A DNA stretch of 7,201 nt from UBA6165 sp044233745 (GCA_044233745.1 JBIIJN010000104.1:1-7201), one strand, 5' to 3'. Shown: positions 1 to 7,185, numbered from the stretch's first letter. The notes: a model not told the origin generated them from the sequence alone. Translations and numbers: made by a program.

Positions 1-1277
1 ATTTAAGCAAAAAAGACAGTCCAATTGTAGCGATTGTTGCCAACTTTGAAAACGACCACTACATCTTGGACACGCGCAAAGGAAAGTTCTACATCGTGAC
101 CAATAAAAATGCGCCCAACAAGAAAATTGTAATTACCGACGCGGCCAATCCAAACCCAGAAAACTGGAAAGATTTCATCGCAGAAACCAATCAGGTTTTG
201 TCGCCATCCACAGGCAGCGGATTTATTTTCGCACACTACATGATTGATGCTGTTTCGGCTGTGAAACAATACGATTACAATGGGAAATTGGTACGCGAAA
301 TAAAATTACCGGGCGTTGGCACAGCATCTGGATTCGGTGGCGAAGACAAGGACAAAGAATTGTATTTTTCTTTCACCAATTATGTAACACCGGGCACGAT
401 TTACAGTTTTAACCCCAAAACCGGCGAAAACAAAATCTATCAACGTCCCAAAGTGCAATTTGAATCAGATAAATACGAATCGAAGCAAGTATTTTACACT
501 TCCAAAGACGGCACCCAAGTACCGATGATTATCACCCACAAAAAAGGAATGGAATTGAACGGACAAAATCCAACCATGCTTTACGGCTACGGCGGATTCA
601 ACATCAGTTTAACGCCTTCTTTTAGCGTTGCCAATGCCCTTTGGATTGAAATGGGTGGCGTGTATGCCGTTCCCAATCTTCGTGGCGGTGGCGAATATGG
701 AAAAGCATGGCACAAAGCAGGCACCAAATTGCAAAAGCAAAATGTGTTCGATGATTTCATTGCAGCAGCTGAATATTTGATTGCAAACAAATTCACCTCT
801 CCAGAAAAACTTGCGATCTCAGGTCGCTCGAATGGCGGATTATTGGTAGGCGCTACCATGTTGCAACGTCCTGATTTATTTGCAGTTGCATTGCCGGGCG
901 TTGGGGTGCTCGACATGTTGCGCTACCACACCTTTACCGCGGGAGCTGGCTGGGGCTACGACTACGGAACAGCAGAAGATAACCTCGATATGTTTAACTA
1001 TTTGTTGGGCTACTCCCCTGTTCACAATGTGCGCACAGGCGTGAATTATCCCGCAACGATGATTACTACTGCCGACCACGACGACCGTGTTGTGCCAGCG
1101 CATTCTTTCAAGTTTGCAGCAGAATTGCAAGACAAAAATCCAAACGGGCACCCCATGTTGATTCGCATCGACGTAAACGCAGGACACGGCGCAGGAAAAC
1201 CAGTTGCCATGACCATTTCAGAATACGCCGACATGATGGCTTTTGCTTTGTATCACACCAATTCAACACCTCAATAA
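1..1277 (+). CDS. Prolyl oligopeptidase (family S9A), C-terminal part, 5' end outside window
   Basis: Serine peptidase that cleaves short peptides after proline. The frame is open from the left edge (first full codon at 3), and sequence before the TTG at 66 still reads as family protein, so the true start lies outside. Numbering from TTG 66, residues 1-140 are the last beta-propeller blades and the rest is the alpha/beta hydrolase domain. The nucleophile is Ser255 in GRSNGG, the acid Asp339 in ADHDDRVVP and the base His374 in AGHGAGKP. Tyr175 in YGYGGFN matches the oxyanion-hole tyrosine, and Arg341 the substrate-carboxylate arginine of the porcine enzyme. All catalytic parts are intact. Family members are usually about 700 residues, so roughly 270 are missing; whether there is a signal peptide cannot be seen. 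All ten arginine codons after 66 are CGC or CGT. The stop shares one base with the next start (TAATG), suggesting translational coupling. Confidence 0.96.
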   Translation, partial: LSKKDSPIVAIVANFENDHYILDTRKGKFYIVTNKNAPNKKIVITDAANPNPENWKDFIAETNQVLSPSTGSGFIFAHYMIDAVSAVKQYDYNGKLVREIKLPGVGTASGFGGEDKDKELYFSFTNYVTPGTIYSFNPKTGENKIYQRPKVQFESDKYESKQVFYTSKDGTQVPMIITHKKGMELNGQNPTMLYGYGGFNISLTPSFSVANALWIEMGGVYAVPNLRGGGEYGKAWHKAGTKLQKQNVFDDFIAAAEYLIANKFTSPEKLAISGRSNGGLLVGATMLQRPDLFAVALPGVGVLDMLRYHTFTAGAGWGYDYGTAEDNLDMFNYLLGYSPVHNVRTGVNYPATMITTADHDDRVVPAHSFKFAAELQDKNPNGHPMLIRIDVNAGHGAGKPVAMTISEYADMMAFALYHTNSTPQ

Positions 1278-2125
1278 TGAAATTACACGCACTCAATACA
1301 GGCATGTTTAAATTGGATGGCGGCGCTATGTTTGGCGTTGTTCCCAAAACTTTGTGGCAAAAAACCAATCCAGCCGATGAATACAACATGTGTACTTGGG
1401 CCATGCGCTCCATGTTGATTGAAGATGGCAACAAATTGATGCTCATCGACGCGGGAATTGGCGACAAACAAAGTGAAAAGTTTTTTTCGCACTATTTTCT
1501 CCATGGCGACGATTCTCTTCATGGCAACTTGAAAAAATTGGGCTTCCATGCCGATGATATCACCGATGTTTTCTTGACACATTTGCATTTTGATCATTGT
1601 GGAGGTGCCATCAATCGCGTTGGAGAAAACCAATTTGCCCCAGCATTTAAAAACGCTACTTTTTGGAGCAATGAAAAGCATTGGCAGTGGGCAACCGTTC
1701 CAAATGCGCGCGAAAAAGCCTCTTTTCTATCGGAAAACATTTTGCCCATCCAAGAAAGCGGACAACTGAAATTCATCGAACGCACGGGTAATTTCACGGA
1801 AAATGTGTTTGACAACATCGACGTGTTTTTTGCAGATGGTCACACCGAAAGTCAAATGATTCCACACATCAAATACAAAGGCAGAACAATCGTTTTCATG
1901 GCAGATTTATTGCCCAGCGTGGGTCACATTCCGCTTCCTTATGTGATGGGATACGACACGCGCCCTTTGATTACCTTGGATGAGAAAGGCAAATTCCTGA
2001 AACGCGCTGCCGATGAGAATTTTGTTTTATTTTTGGAGCACGACGGCGTAAATCAATGTTGCACCTTACAAAACACCGAAAAAGGTATCCGATTAGCGGA
2101 AACCTTTAATTTAGACGAACTATAA
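1277..2125 (+). CDS. MBL-fold metallo-hydrolase, YtnP-like
   Basis: Metallo-beta-lactamase-fold hydrolase of 282 residues, substrate unknown. The complete two-metal site is visible: H102, H104, D106 and H107 in THLHFDHCGG, then H189 in DGHTESQ, D210 in MADLLPS and H255 in LEHD. The order and spacing resemble AiiA lactonase and methyl parathion hydrolase. The stretch after D210 (HIPLPYVMGYDTRPL, then LDEK) is typical of the YtnP-like subgroup, some members of which have been reported as quorum-quenching lactonases. The active-site tyrosine that AiiA carries three residues after its bridging Asp is Pro213 here, so AHL-lactonase activity should not be assumed. There is no signal peptide, so it is probably cytoplasmic. 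The ATG overlaps the upstream TAA by one base, which fixes the start. The fold call is firm; the substrate is open. Confidence 0.93.
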   Translation: MKLHALNTGMFKLDGGAMFGVVPKTLWQKTNPADEYNMCTWAMRSMLIEDGNKLMLIDAGIGDKQSEKFFSHYFLHGDDSLHGNLKKLGFHADDITDVFLTHLHFDHCGGAINRVGENQFAPAFKNATFWSNEKHWQWATVPNAREKASFLSENILPIQESGQLKFIERTGNFTENVFDNIDVFFADGHTESQMIPHIKYKGRTIVFMADLLPSVGHIPLPYVMGYDTRPLITLDEKGKFLKRAADENFVLFLEHDGVNQCCTLQNTEKGIRLAETFNLDEL

Positions 2126-2137
2126 GATTTTGAGACT

Positions 2138-3490
2138 ATGAACAAATACATCATTGAATTTTTGAAGCAAGAAGGACGCGTCATCATCCCTGACTTTGGA
2201 TGTCTGTCGCTGTCCGACGATGGAAAAGTGGTATTCAATACCTACATCAAATTCGACGATGGCAAACTGTCTTCGTTTATTTGTGAACAAACGGGCTCTG
2301 ATAAACAGGATGTTATCAATAAAATTTCGGCTTGGGCACGCGAACTACAAGCGCAAGTGAATACAGGTGTTGACTTTGAATTGGTTGGACTTGGCACTTT
2401 TTACAAAACAGGTCCAGATGAAATAGATTTTCGCTCAGGTGCCGCTTCAGTTGCATCAACAAGCCCCGTGGAAGAAACACAGAAAGTTGAAACGCCTACT
2501 GAAACTGAACCAAGGCCAGAAGAACCGCAAGCGCCAGTTGTAGCTGATATTGAACCTGTTGAAGTACAAACTGCCGCAGAAACAGAAGTCCCAACGGAAG
2601 AAGAAATTGTTCCAAAAGTCAAAAAAACAAAGGCCTCTAAAGAACCACAGATTGCTCAACCAACTGCCAAAGAGTCCAAGCAAAAGCAGAACATTTATAT
2701 TCCCCCCGTTTTAGGCGAAACGAAAGCAGAACGTGAAAAAAACACATCATTGGATGACGTTCTTGGCAAAAATACAACTGAAGAAATTCGAATAGAAGCA
2801 GCAGCCACGCCTGTCGAAAATCCCATTGAAGCAATTCATGAAACCGCCGCAGAACCTGAAACGCCAAGTGCTCCGATAGTTGAAACGGTCGAGACTGTAA
2901 CGCCGATGGCAGAAAAAGTAATCGTCGAAGATAAACCGAATGCTGAAACAGAACCCAACCCAAATACCGTAGAAGTAACCGTAAAACGCAAAAGAGGCGT
3001 ATTCTTTTACATCAATATTTTCTTGCTTTTCTTGATTATCGGGCTCTCCGTTTTTGCCTTTATGTACACCGACGAAATCAGTAAGTGGCTGGGAATCAAA
3101 ACAGAAAGCGTTTTACCTGAACCCAAAGATGAAGTTAAAAACACCGATACGCTTCCTGTTACAGAAGAAGTTGTTGAGGAAATCGTTGAGGAAACGCCAC
3201 AAGAAGAAATTGCTCCTGCGCCAGATGATCAGCCGATTATCGAACAAACGCCAGCAGTTGCGGCAGGTGGAAGTTTTCACATCATCGTCGGTACTTTTGG
3301 TCTAAAAGAAAACGCCGATCGCTTGGTTCAAAAAATCCGTGATGCTGGCTACGATGGAAAAATAATTACTTCAACAGCTAACGGTCACACGGTTTCTTTT
3401 CATTCGTACAACACCAAAGACGAAGCTGCGAATCAAATCTCTAAGGCCAAAGAAATTACAGGAACTTCTGCTTACGTATTGAAACATTAA
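2138..3490 (+). CDS. HU-CCDC81-type and SPOR domain membrane protein
   Basis: Single-pass membrane protein of 450 residues. Residues 1-100 look like the bacterial HU-CCDC81 pair of HU/IHF-fold domains (VIIPDFGCLSL near 15-25; VDFELVGLGTFYK near 78-90). Residues 105-280 are a Pro/Glu/Thr-rich low-complexity linker. KRKRG at 283-287 precedes one hydrophobic helix at about 288-309, so the positive-inside rule puts the HU part in the cytoplasm. A second acidic linker (about 322-370) leads to a C-terminal SPOR domain (about 378-450; FHIIVGTFGLKENADRLVQKI). SPOR domains bind glycan strands lacking stem peptides, which are enriched at division septa. I infer a septal or envelope protein whose cytoplasmic head may bind DNA or protein. 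It starts 12 bases after the hydrolase stop. Its stop is in the same frame as the next gene, with two codons before that gene's GTG. Confidence 0.9.
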   Translation: MNKYIIEFLKQEGRVIIPDFGCLSLSDDGKVVFNTYIKFDDGKLSSFICEQTGSDKQDVINKISAWARELQAQVNTGVDFELVGLGTFYKTGPDEIDFRSGAASVASTSPVEETQKVETPTETEPRPEEPQAPVVADIEPVEVQTAAETEVPTEEEIVPKVKKTKASKEPQIAQPTAKESKQKQNIYIPPVLGETKAEREKNTSLDDVLGKNTTEEIRIEAAATPVENPIEAIHETAAEPETPSAPIVETVETVTPMAEKVIVEDKPNAETEPNPNTVEVTVKRKRGVFFYINIFLLFLIIGLSVFAFMYTDEISKWLGIKTESVLPEPKDEVKNTDTLPVTEEVVEEIVEETPQEEIAPAPDDQPIIEQTPAVAAGGSFHIIVGTFGLKENADRLVQKIRDAGYDGKIITSTANGHTVSFHSYNTKDEAANQISKAKEITGTSAYVLKH

Positions 3491-3496
3491 GGCATC

Positions 3497-4414
3497 GTGC
3501 TAGAAATCAAGAACATATCCAAACATTTCGGTGAACACACGGCTTTGTCCAACATGTCCATGCAATTTGATTCGGGCAAAATACATGCTTTGCTCGGTCC
3601 CAATGGCGCGGGAAAAACAACGCTCATTCGTCTCATCAACCAAATTCTCGAACCCGATAGCGGAAGCATCTATTTCAAAGGAAAATACATCGACCGCAAG
3701 TTTTTGAACAACATTGGCTATTTGCCCGAAGAACGCGGGATGTACACCAGCATGACGGTTGAATCCTATCTCAATTTCTTGGCCGAATTGCGCGGATTGG
3801 AACGAAAAACAGCGAAACATCAAATCGATACGTGGTTGGATAAATTCGACATTCAATCGTGGAGAAAAAAGCGCATCGAAGAATTGTCGAAAGGAATGGC
3901 GCAGAAAATTCAATTTGTTTCCACGGTATTCCACGACCCGGAATTGCTGATTTTGGATGAACCTTTTAGCGGATTCGACCCCACCAACATTCAACTGATG
4001 CGCGGTGTGTTGCGCGAGTTGAAAGAAGCCGGAAAAACCATCGTTTTGTCCACACACAACATGAACAACGCCGAGACCATCAGCGACCATATCACCTTGA
4101 TTCACAAGGGAAAATTGGTTTTAGACAGCAATTATGCGGCGCTCAAAAAACAATTCAGTCAAGATGTTTATGCCGTGCAATTCAAAGGCAATATGCTCGC
4201 TTTTGCCAATGCGCTTTGGGTAAATTATGATTTAATTGAATCCAAGCAAATCGGTGAAAATCAATTCATTGCCAAAGTGAAGCTACTCAACAACAGCACC
4301 GTTGGCGATTTGATCTCTGCCTTGATGGGCAACATTGAATTTGAAGGTGTTTGGCAAGATGCGCCATCGATGGAAGATATTTTTATTCAACTTACCCAGC
4401 CAACTGCCGTATGA
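3497..4414 (+). CDS. ABC transporter ATP-binding protein (NatA-like)
   Basis: ATPase subunit, 305 residues, of an ABC-2 exporter. Walker A is GPNGAGKTT (34-42). The Q-loop region reads GYLPEERGMY (74-83), a variant common in NatA-like ATPases. The signature is LSKGMAQK (130-137), Walker B with the catalytic Glu is LLILDEPFSGFDP (150-162), and the switch His is H187 in STH. The last 80 or so residues resemble the C-terminal DUF4162-type extension of NatA-like ATPases and end in the usual PSMEDIFIQLT. The start is GTG at 3497: the preceding in-frame triplets are ATC, GGC and the upstream TAA, and the next ATG (3554) would remove the first beta strand. AAGG at 3489-3492 is a weak ribosome-binding candidate. 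The stop overlaps the permease start (ATGA). The exported substrate cannot be told from sequence. Confidence 0.96.
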   Translation: MLEIKNISKHFGEHTALSNMSMQFDSGKIHALLGPNGAGKTTLIRLINQILEPDSGSIYFKGKYIDRKFLNNIGYLPEERGMYTSMTVESYLNFLAELRGLERKTAKHQIDTWLDKFDIQSWRKKRIEELSKGMAQKIQFVSTVFHDPELLILDEPFSGFDPTNIQLMRGVLRELKEAGKTIVLSTHNMNNAETISDHITLIHKGKLVLDSNYAALKKQFSQDVYAVQFKGNMLAFANALWVNYDLIESKQIGENQFIAKVKLLNNSTVGDLISALMGNIEFEGVWQDAPSMEDIFIQLTQPTAV

Positions 4415-5703
4415 ATCCAACCTTGACTATAGCCAAACGAGAATTCAAAGAGCGTGTGAAAAGTCGGCTCTTCATCAGCATGGCGCTTTTGGGTCCGGCG
4501 ATTATCATTTTCGGACTCTATTCTCTGTTCTCGCTCAGCGGCAGTGAAAAACAAAACATCAAAATTTTAGTCGCCGATCCAGCGGGCATCATGGACAATG
4601 TGATGACCGGACAGCAAGGGCAAATCCAATACACATTTGCAGCCAAATACATTGAAATTGAAGACTTTGCTAACGGCCCCGAATACCAGAAGTTCGACGC
4701 CTTGTTGGAAATCAACGAAAAAGTTTTGACCAACAATTTGGCCTTCTTTTTCCAACGCAAAGTCATCAATCCGAGTTTGGTGACCCGCATCCACCGCGAC
4801 ATGGAAAAACGCTTGGAAATGTTGAAAGCCGCTGAATTCACCAACCTGAATTTTGAAACTTTCCGCAGGGTGATGCACGGCGTGAAACTCGAAGTGCGCG
4901 ATGCCTACCGCCCAGAAATGAAAAACAACTACCACATGGCGGCCTACACAGGCTTCTTCTTTGGTTTGATGATTTTGTTGTTTGTGTTCACGTTTGGCAT
5001 GACCATTTTGCGCAGTTCATCGGGCGAAAAAAGCAACCGCGTTGCCGAGGTGATGCTCTCCATCGTGAAGCCCCGTCAATTGTTGCTGGGTAAAATTGTA
5101 GGAATAGGTGCCTCAGCCCTCTTGCAAACCGCACTTTGGATTCTCGGAATTGCCCTTGGCTTGGCCATTTTGCGCTACACCCTATTTCCCGACATGTTCA
5201 GCGCGCAAACCTTGGTTGCCAACGATGGCGTTTTCCTCTACAACAGCTGGCAGGACCTCGTTTTCTCAAAAATCAACTTTGCCACCATGTTGCCCTGGTT
5301 CACGCTGCTTTTCTTGCTCTCCTACTTCTTCTACGGCAGCATTTTCGCGGCTTTGGGTGCAGCCCAAGGTTCAGAATCCGACGGACAAAAGTTCCTAATT
5401 CCCATGTTCCTACTCCTCCTCATCGCTGTGGCGGCGGGCTATTTCGTAATCGAATACCCACAAAGCCCATGGAGCACCTTCCTCTCCTTGTTCCCCTTCA
5501 CCGCGCCCATGGTCAACATGATCAACATCGCACTCGGCATCGGCGACGGCGGCATCTGGACCTTTTTCCTCTCGCTTTTCATTATGTTGCTCTCAGCCCT
5601 GATTTTGCTGCGCTTCGCCGCTCGGGTGTATAAAAAAGCGTTATTGAACACGGGGTACAGATTGAATTGGGGGAAATTGTTGAAGTGGGGAATGCGGGGG
5701 TAG
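4411..5703 (+). CDS. ABC-2 type transporter permease (NatB-like)
   Basis: Membrane subunit, 430 residues, partner of the ATPase before it. The start is ATG 4411 in the ATGA overlap: the protein then begins MNPTLTIAKREFKERVKSR, a normal N terminus for the family, while the upstream TTG at 4351 would add residues translated out of frame from the ATPase gene. TM1 is at about 21-43, followed by an extracytoplasmic domain of about 130 residues (45-175). Five more helices lie at about 179-200, 224-254, 291-316, 328-347 and 382-404. The segment EKSNRVAEVMLSIVKPRQLLLGK (205-227; a cytoplasmic loop after TM2) is the conserved loop expected to contact the ATPase. This is the ABC2_membrane_3 layout of NatB and related exporters of sodium ions, drugs or peptides. 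The last third of the gene is clearly richer in GC than the rest, although the reading frame is intact. Confidence 0.94.
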   Translation: MNPTLTIAKREFKERVKSRLFISMALLGPAIIIFGLYSLFSLSGSEKQNIKILVADPAGIMDNVMTGQQGQIQYTFAAKYIEIEDFANGPEYQKFDALLEINEKVLTNNLAFFFQRKVINPSLVTRIHRDMEKRLEMLKAAEFTNLNFETFRRVMHGVKLEVRDAYRPEMKNNYHMAAYTGFFFGLMILLFVFTFGMTILRSSSGEKSNRVAEVMLSIVKPRQLLLGKIVGIGASALLQTALWILGIALGLAILRYTLFPDMFSAQTLVANDGVFLYNSWQDLVFSKINFATMLPWFTLLFLLSYFFYGSIFAALGAAQGSESDGQKFLIPMFLLLLIAVAAGYFVIEYPQSPWSTFLSLFPFTAPMVNMINIALGIGDGGIWTFFLSLFIMLLSALILLRFAARVYKKALLNTGYRLNWGKLLKWGMRG

Positions 5704-5772
5704 AATTTTGGCTTTTGAAGTTCAATTTTGCCTGAAAACCCAGCAAGCGGTGTTATAAAATGCAGCAAAATG

Positions 5773-5800
5773 AAAAAAGGGGAAAAATCCTGTTTTTTTT
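5773..5800 (+). terminator. Candidate intrinsic terminator after the exporter operon
   Basis: Six A (5773-5778), GGGGA, a loop of four A (5784-5787), TCC, TG and eight T (5793-5800) can fold into a hairpin. The stem has three solid pairs (GGA/TCC), one G-T pair, one G-G mismatch and six A-T pairs, ending in the T tract. It lies about 70 bases after the permease stop, where a terminator is expected. The stem is poor in GC, so it may be weak or only a run of A and T. Confidence 0.4.
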
Positions 5801-5830
5801 GTGGGCGGGAGGGAGTAGATTTGTGGGCGG
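5798..5830 (+). repeat. 11-bp direct repeat, 22 bp apart
   Basis: TTTGTGGGCGG occurs at 5798-5808 and again, without mismatch, at 5820-5830. The 22-bp offset is close to two helical turns, which would place both copies on one face of the DNA. It could be a pair of protein-binding sites or a local duplication. The flanking bases differ (gagggag after copy 1, tgg after copy 2). Confidence 0.6.
5803..5827 (+). other. Potential G-quadruplex motif
   Basis: Four GGG tracts on the + strand (5803-5805, 5807-5809, 5811-5813, 5825-5827) are separated by loops of 1, 1 and 11 bases. This fits a relaxed quadruplex pattern, with the last loop longer than the usual 7. It overlaps the direct repeat and is unusual in an otherwise AT-rich spacer. 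Function is unknown. Confidence 0.3.
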
Positions 5831-5840
5831 TGGATTTTGG

Positions 5841-5865
5841 TTATGCTACTTTATTTGGAGCATAA
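5841..5865. repeat. 7-bp inverted repeat in the spacer
   Basis: TTATGCT (5841-5847) and AGCATAA (5859-5865) are perfectly complementary around 11 bases. One further C-G pair is possible after an A-G mismatch. A second AGCATAA at 5903-5909, overlapping the left cassette repeat, could pair with the same arm. No T tract follows, so this is not a standard terminator. It could be an operator or part of a recombination site. Confidence 0.45.
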
Positions 5866-5892
5866 GCGAATATTTATAGCGGTTATAAGTAA

Positions 5893-5907
5893 GTTACCTG
5901 CAAGCAT
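5893..5907 (+). repeat. Left arm of inverted repeat flanking the PIN gene
   Basis: GTTACCTGCAAGCAT lies 28 bases before the PIN gene start. The reverse complement of 7186-7200 is GTTACCTGCTGGCAT, which matches at 13 of 15 positions; only the two central bases at 5902-5903 differ. Pairing does not extend clearly beyond the 15 bases on either side. Confidence 0.6.
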
Positions 5908-5935
5908 AATAAAAGAAACGACAAAACAATAAACA

Positions 5936-7183
5936 ATGAGCGAGTTCGACATCTTTATCAAAAATGCGATTTACCCAAATGCTGACACAATTTTCAGCAC
6001 GACAGTAGAGCCATTATCAAAAATTAAAGACGAATGTATTTTCGTAATTGACACGAATGCATTGCTCGTTCCATATTACGCAAACACTGAAGATTTAGAA
6101 GCTATACGAGAAGTTCTGAAAGACCTAATTTCTAAAGAACGTTTCGTAGTTCCTGGTCAAGTAGCAAGAGAATTTGCCAATAGACGACCTGAACAAATAA
6201 AGGAAGTATTTCAACAATTAAACAGACGGCTTGATACAATCAAAACCTTTCAAGTTTCGCAGTATCCTTTATTAAGCAGTGTAGAAGAATACAAAGAACT
6301 TTTAGATATTGAAAAAGAGTATAGTGGTTTTGCAAAAGAGTATCGAGACAACTATAAAGCAAAACTTGATAGTGTTCTTAAAAAGATAAAAGAATGGACT
6401 TGGAACGACCCTGTAAGTTCAGTTTATCGAGAACTATTTAATGAAACTGTTGTCATAGACTTACAATTTGAAAAAGATAAAATTACAAAGGAATTAGAAA
6501 GAAGATATTTACACAAAATTCCACCGGGTTACAAAGACCAATCTAAGTCTGACGAAGGTATCGGTGACTTACTAATTTGGTTGACAATTCTGGATGTTGG
6601 TAAGACAAAAAATAAAAGTGTTGTTTTTGTTTCAGGCGAAGAAAAATCTGACTGGTATTATAAAAGTGAAGGACAAACACTATATCCTAGATTTGAATTA
6701 GTAACAGAATTTCGGCTTCATTCAGTGAACAACTCTTTTCATATTATCAGATTTTCGGAGTTTCTTGAACTAATGACATCAAGTAAAGAATTGACAAAAG
6801 GAATTGAAGAAATTGAACAAAAAGTAATTTTCTCTGGAGCAACAGGGGCAAATCAATCATCTTCTGAAAATAAAGATACGTCTATTGAAAAAGCACCCGC
6901 TTATTCAACGAGCGAATTATCAAATTTTTGGACGCCTCATTTTATACAAATTACAGACGATGAATTTTTAGAAGAGTTAACCGAAAGTTTAAACAGACTT
7001 CCCTTTGTTGGACTAAATAGCTTTATTTACAAGTATCTTGGAAACGTGAAAGGTTATGACTACAAATCCACACATACAGCAAAAGACAGACTTGCGAAGG
7101 CAAAGAAAATTGAAGTTTACATTCATTACCCAGAAGACGACCAATACGACCCTGTTGAAGCACTTAGAATAATAAAAGATTAA
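5936..7183 (+). CDS. PIN_8-like nuclease-fold protein
   Basis: Protein of 415 residues with a PIN-like (probable RNase) domain over about 34-260. Acidic metal-ligand candidates stand where the fold needs them: D39 in FVIDTNALL after the first strand, E79 in VPGQVAREFANRR, D211 in GIGDLLIW and D239 in VVFVSGEEKSDWYY. These blocks match the PIN_8 type of large PIN protein rather than the small VapC toxins. A long charged insert (about 110-200) may be helical. A Ser-rich linker near 300-320 leads to a C-terminal region (about 325-415) that I do not recognise. No small antitoxin gene precedes it. The ATG at 5936 follows an A-rich leader (AAACAATAAAC) with no Shine-Dalgarno site. GC is about 32% in lines counted, and of 17 arginine codons ten are AGA and none CGC, unlike upstream genes. 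RNA cleavage, perhaps in defence or stress, is inferred. Confidence 0.82.
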   Translation: MSEFDIFIKNAIYPNADTIFSTTVEPLSKIKDECIFVIDTNALLVPYYANTEDLEAIREVLKDLISKERFVVPGQVAREFANRRPEQIKEVFQQLNRRLDTIKTFQVSQYPLLSSVEEYKELLDIEKEYSGFAKEYRDNYKAKLDSVLKKIKEWTWNDPVSSVYRELFNETVVIDLQFEKDKITKELERRYLHKIPPGYKDQSKSDEGIGDLLIWLTILDVGKTKNKSVVFVSGEEKSDWYYKSEGQTLYPRFELVTEFRLHSVNNSFHIIRFSEFLELMTSSKELTKGIEEIEQKVIFSGATGANQSSSENKDTSIEKAPAYSTSELSNFWTPHFIQITDDEFLEELTESLNRLPFVGLNSFIYKYLGNVKGYDYKSTHTAKDRLAKAKKIEVYIHYPEDDQYDPVEALRIIKD

Positions 7184-7185
7184 AA

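Larger units (their letters stand above)
1..5703 (+). other. Probable five-gene operon
   Basis: The five genes share a strand, with junctions of -1, +12, +6 and -4 bases. No gap is long enough for a promoter plus leader, and no terminator hairpin lies between them. I infer one transcript, with a promoter upstream of the window. Two junctions (TAATG at 1275-1279 and ATGA at 4411-4414) suggest coupled translation. Only the ATPase-permease pair must act together; the other pairings could simply be a conserved or lineage-specific gene order. Confidence 0.7.

Noticed and set aside
66..68. TTG as the start of the prolyl oligopeptidase
   Set aside because: The frame is open to the left edge and codes for plausible beta-propeller sequence before this point, so it is an internal Leu codon.
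3488..3499. Possible fusion or readthrough between the SPOR protein and the ATPase, which share a frame with only TAA GGC ATC between stop and GTG
   Set aside because: Both proteins are complete at their ends, and one in three neighbours share a frame by chance. No recoding signal was seen.
3500..4105. 201-residue open frame on the minus strand opposite the ATPase gene
   Set aside because: It is the complement of a conserved ATPase gene, resembles no family I know, and has no independent start context.
4351..4410. Upstream TTG start for the permease, adding 20 residues
   Set aside because: The added residues come from out-of-frame translation of the ATPase gene and are not permease-like. 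ATG 4411 in the ATGA overlap gives a standard N terminus.
5136..5633. 165-residue + strand frame inside the permease gene
   Set aside because: It is rich in His, Arg and Pro from the high-GC tract read out of frame; the permease frame fully explains this DNA.
5816..5823. TAGATTTG matches the Bacteroidota -7 promoter consensus TAnnTTTG
   Set aside because: The nearest upstream TTTG (5798-5801) is only 14 bases away, while about 19-21 are expected, and the match lies inside the direct-repeat stretch over 100 bases from the next gene. It is too weak to list as a promoter.
5893..5907. Class 1 integron attC core site
   Set aside because: GTTACCT does not fit GTTRRRY, and no paired inner sites or integrase are visible.
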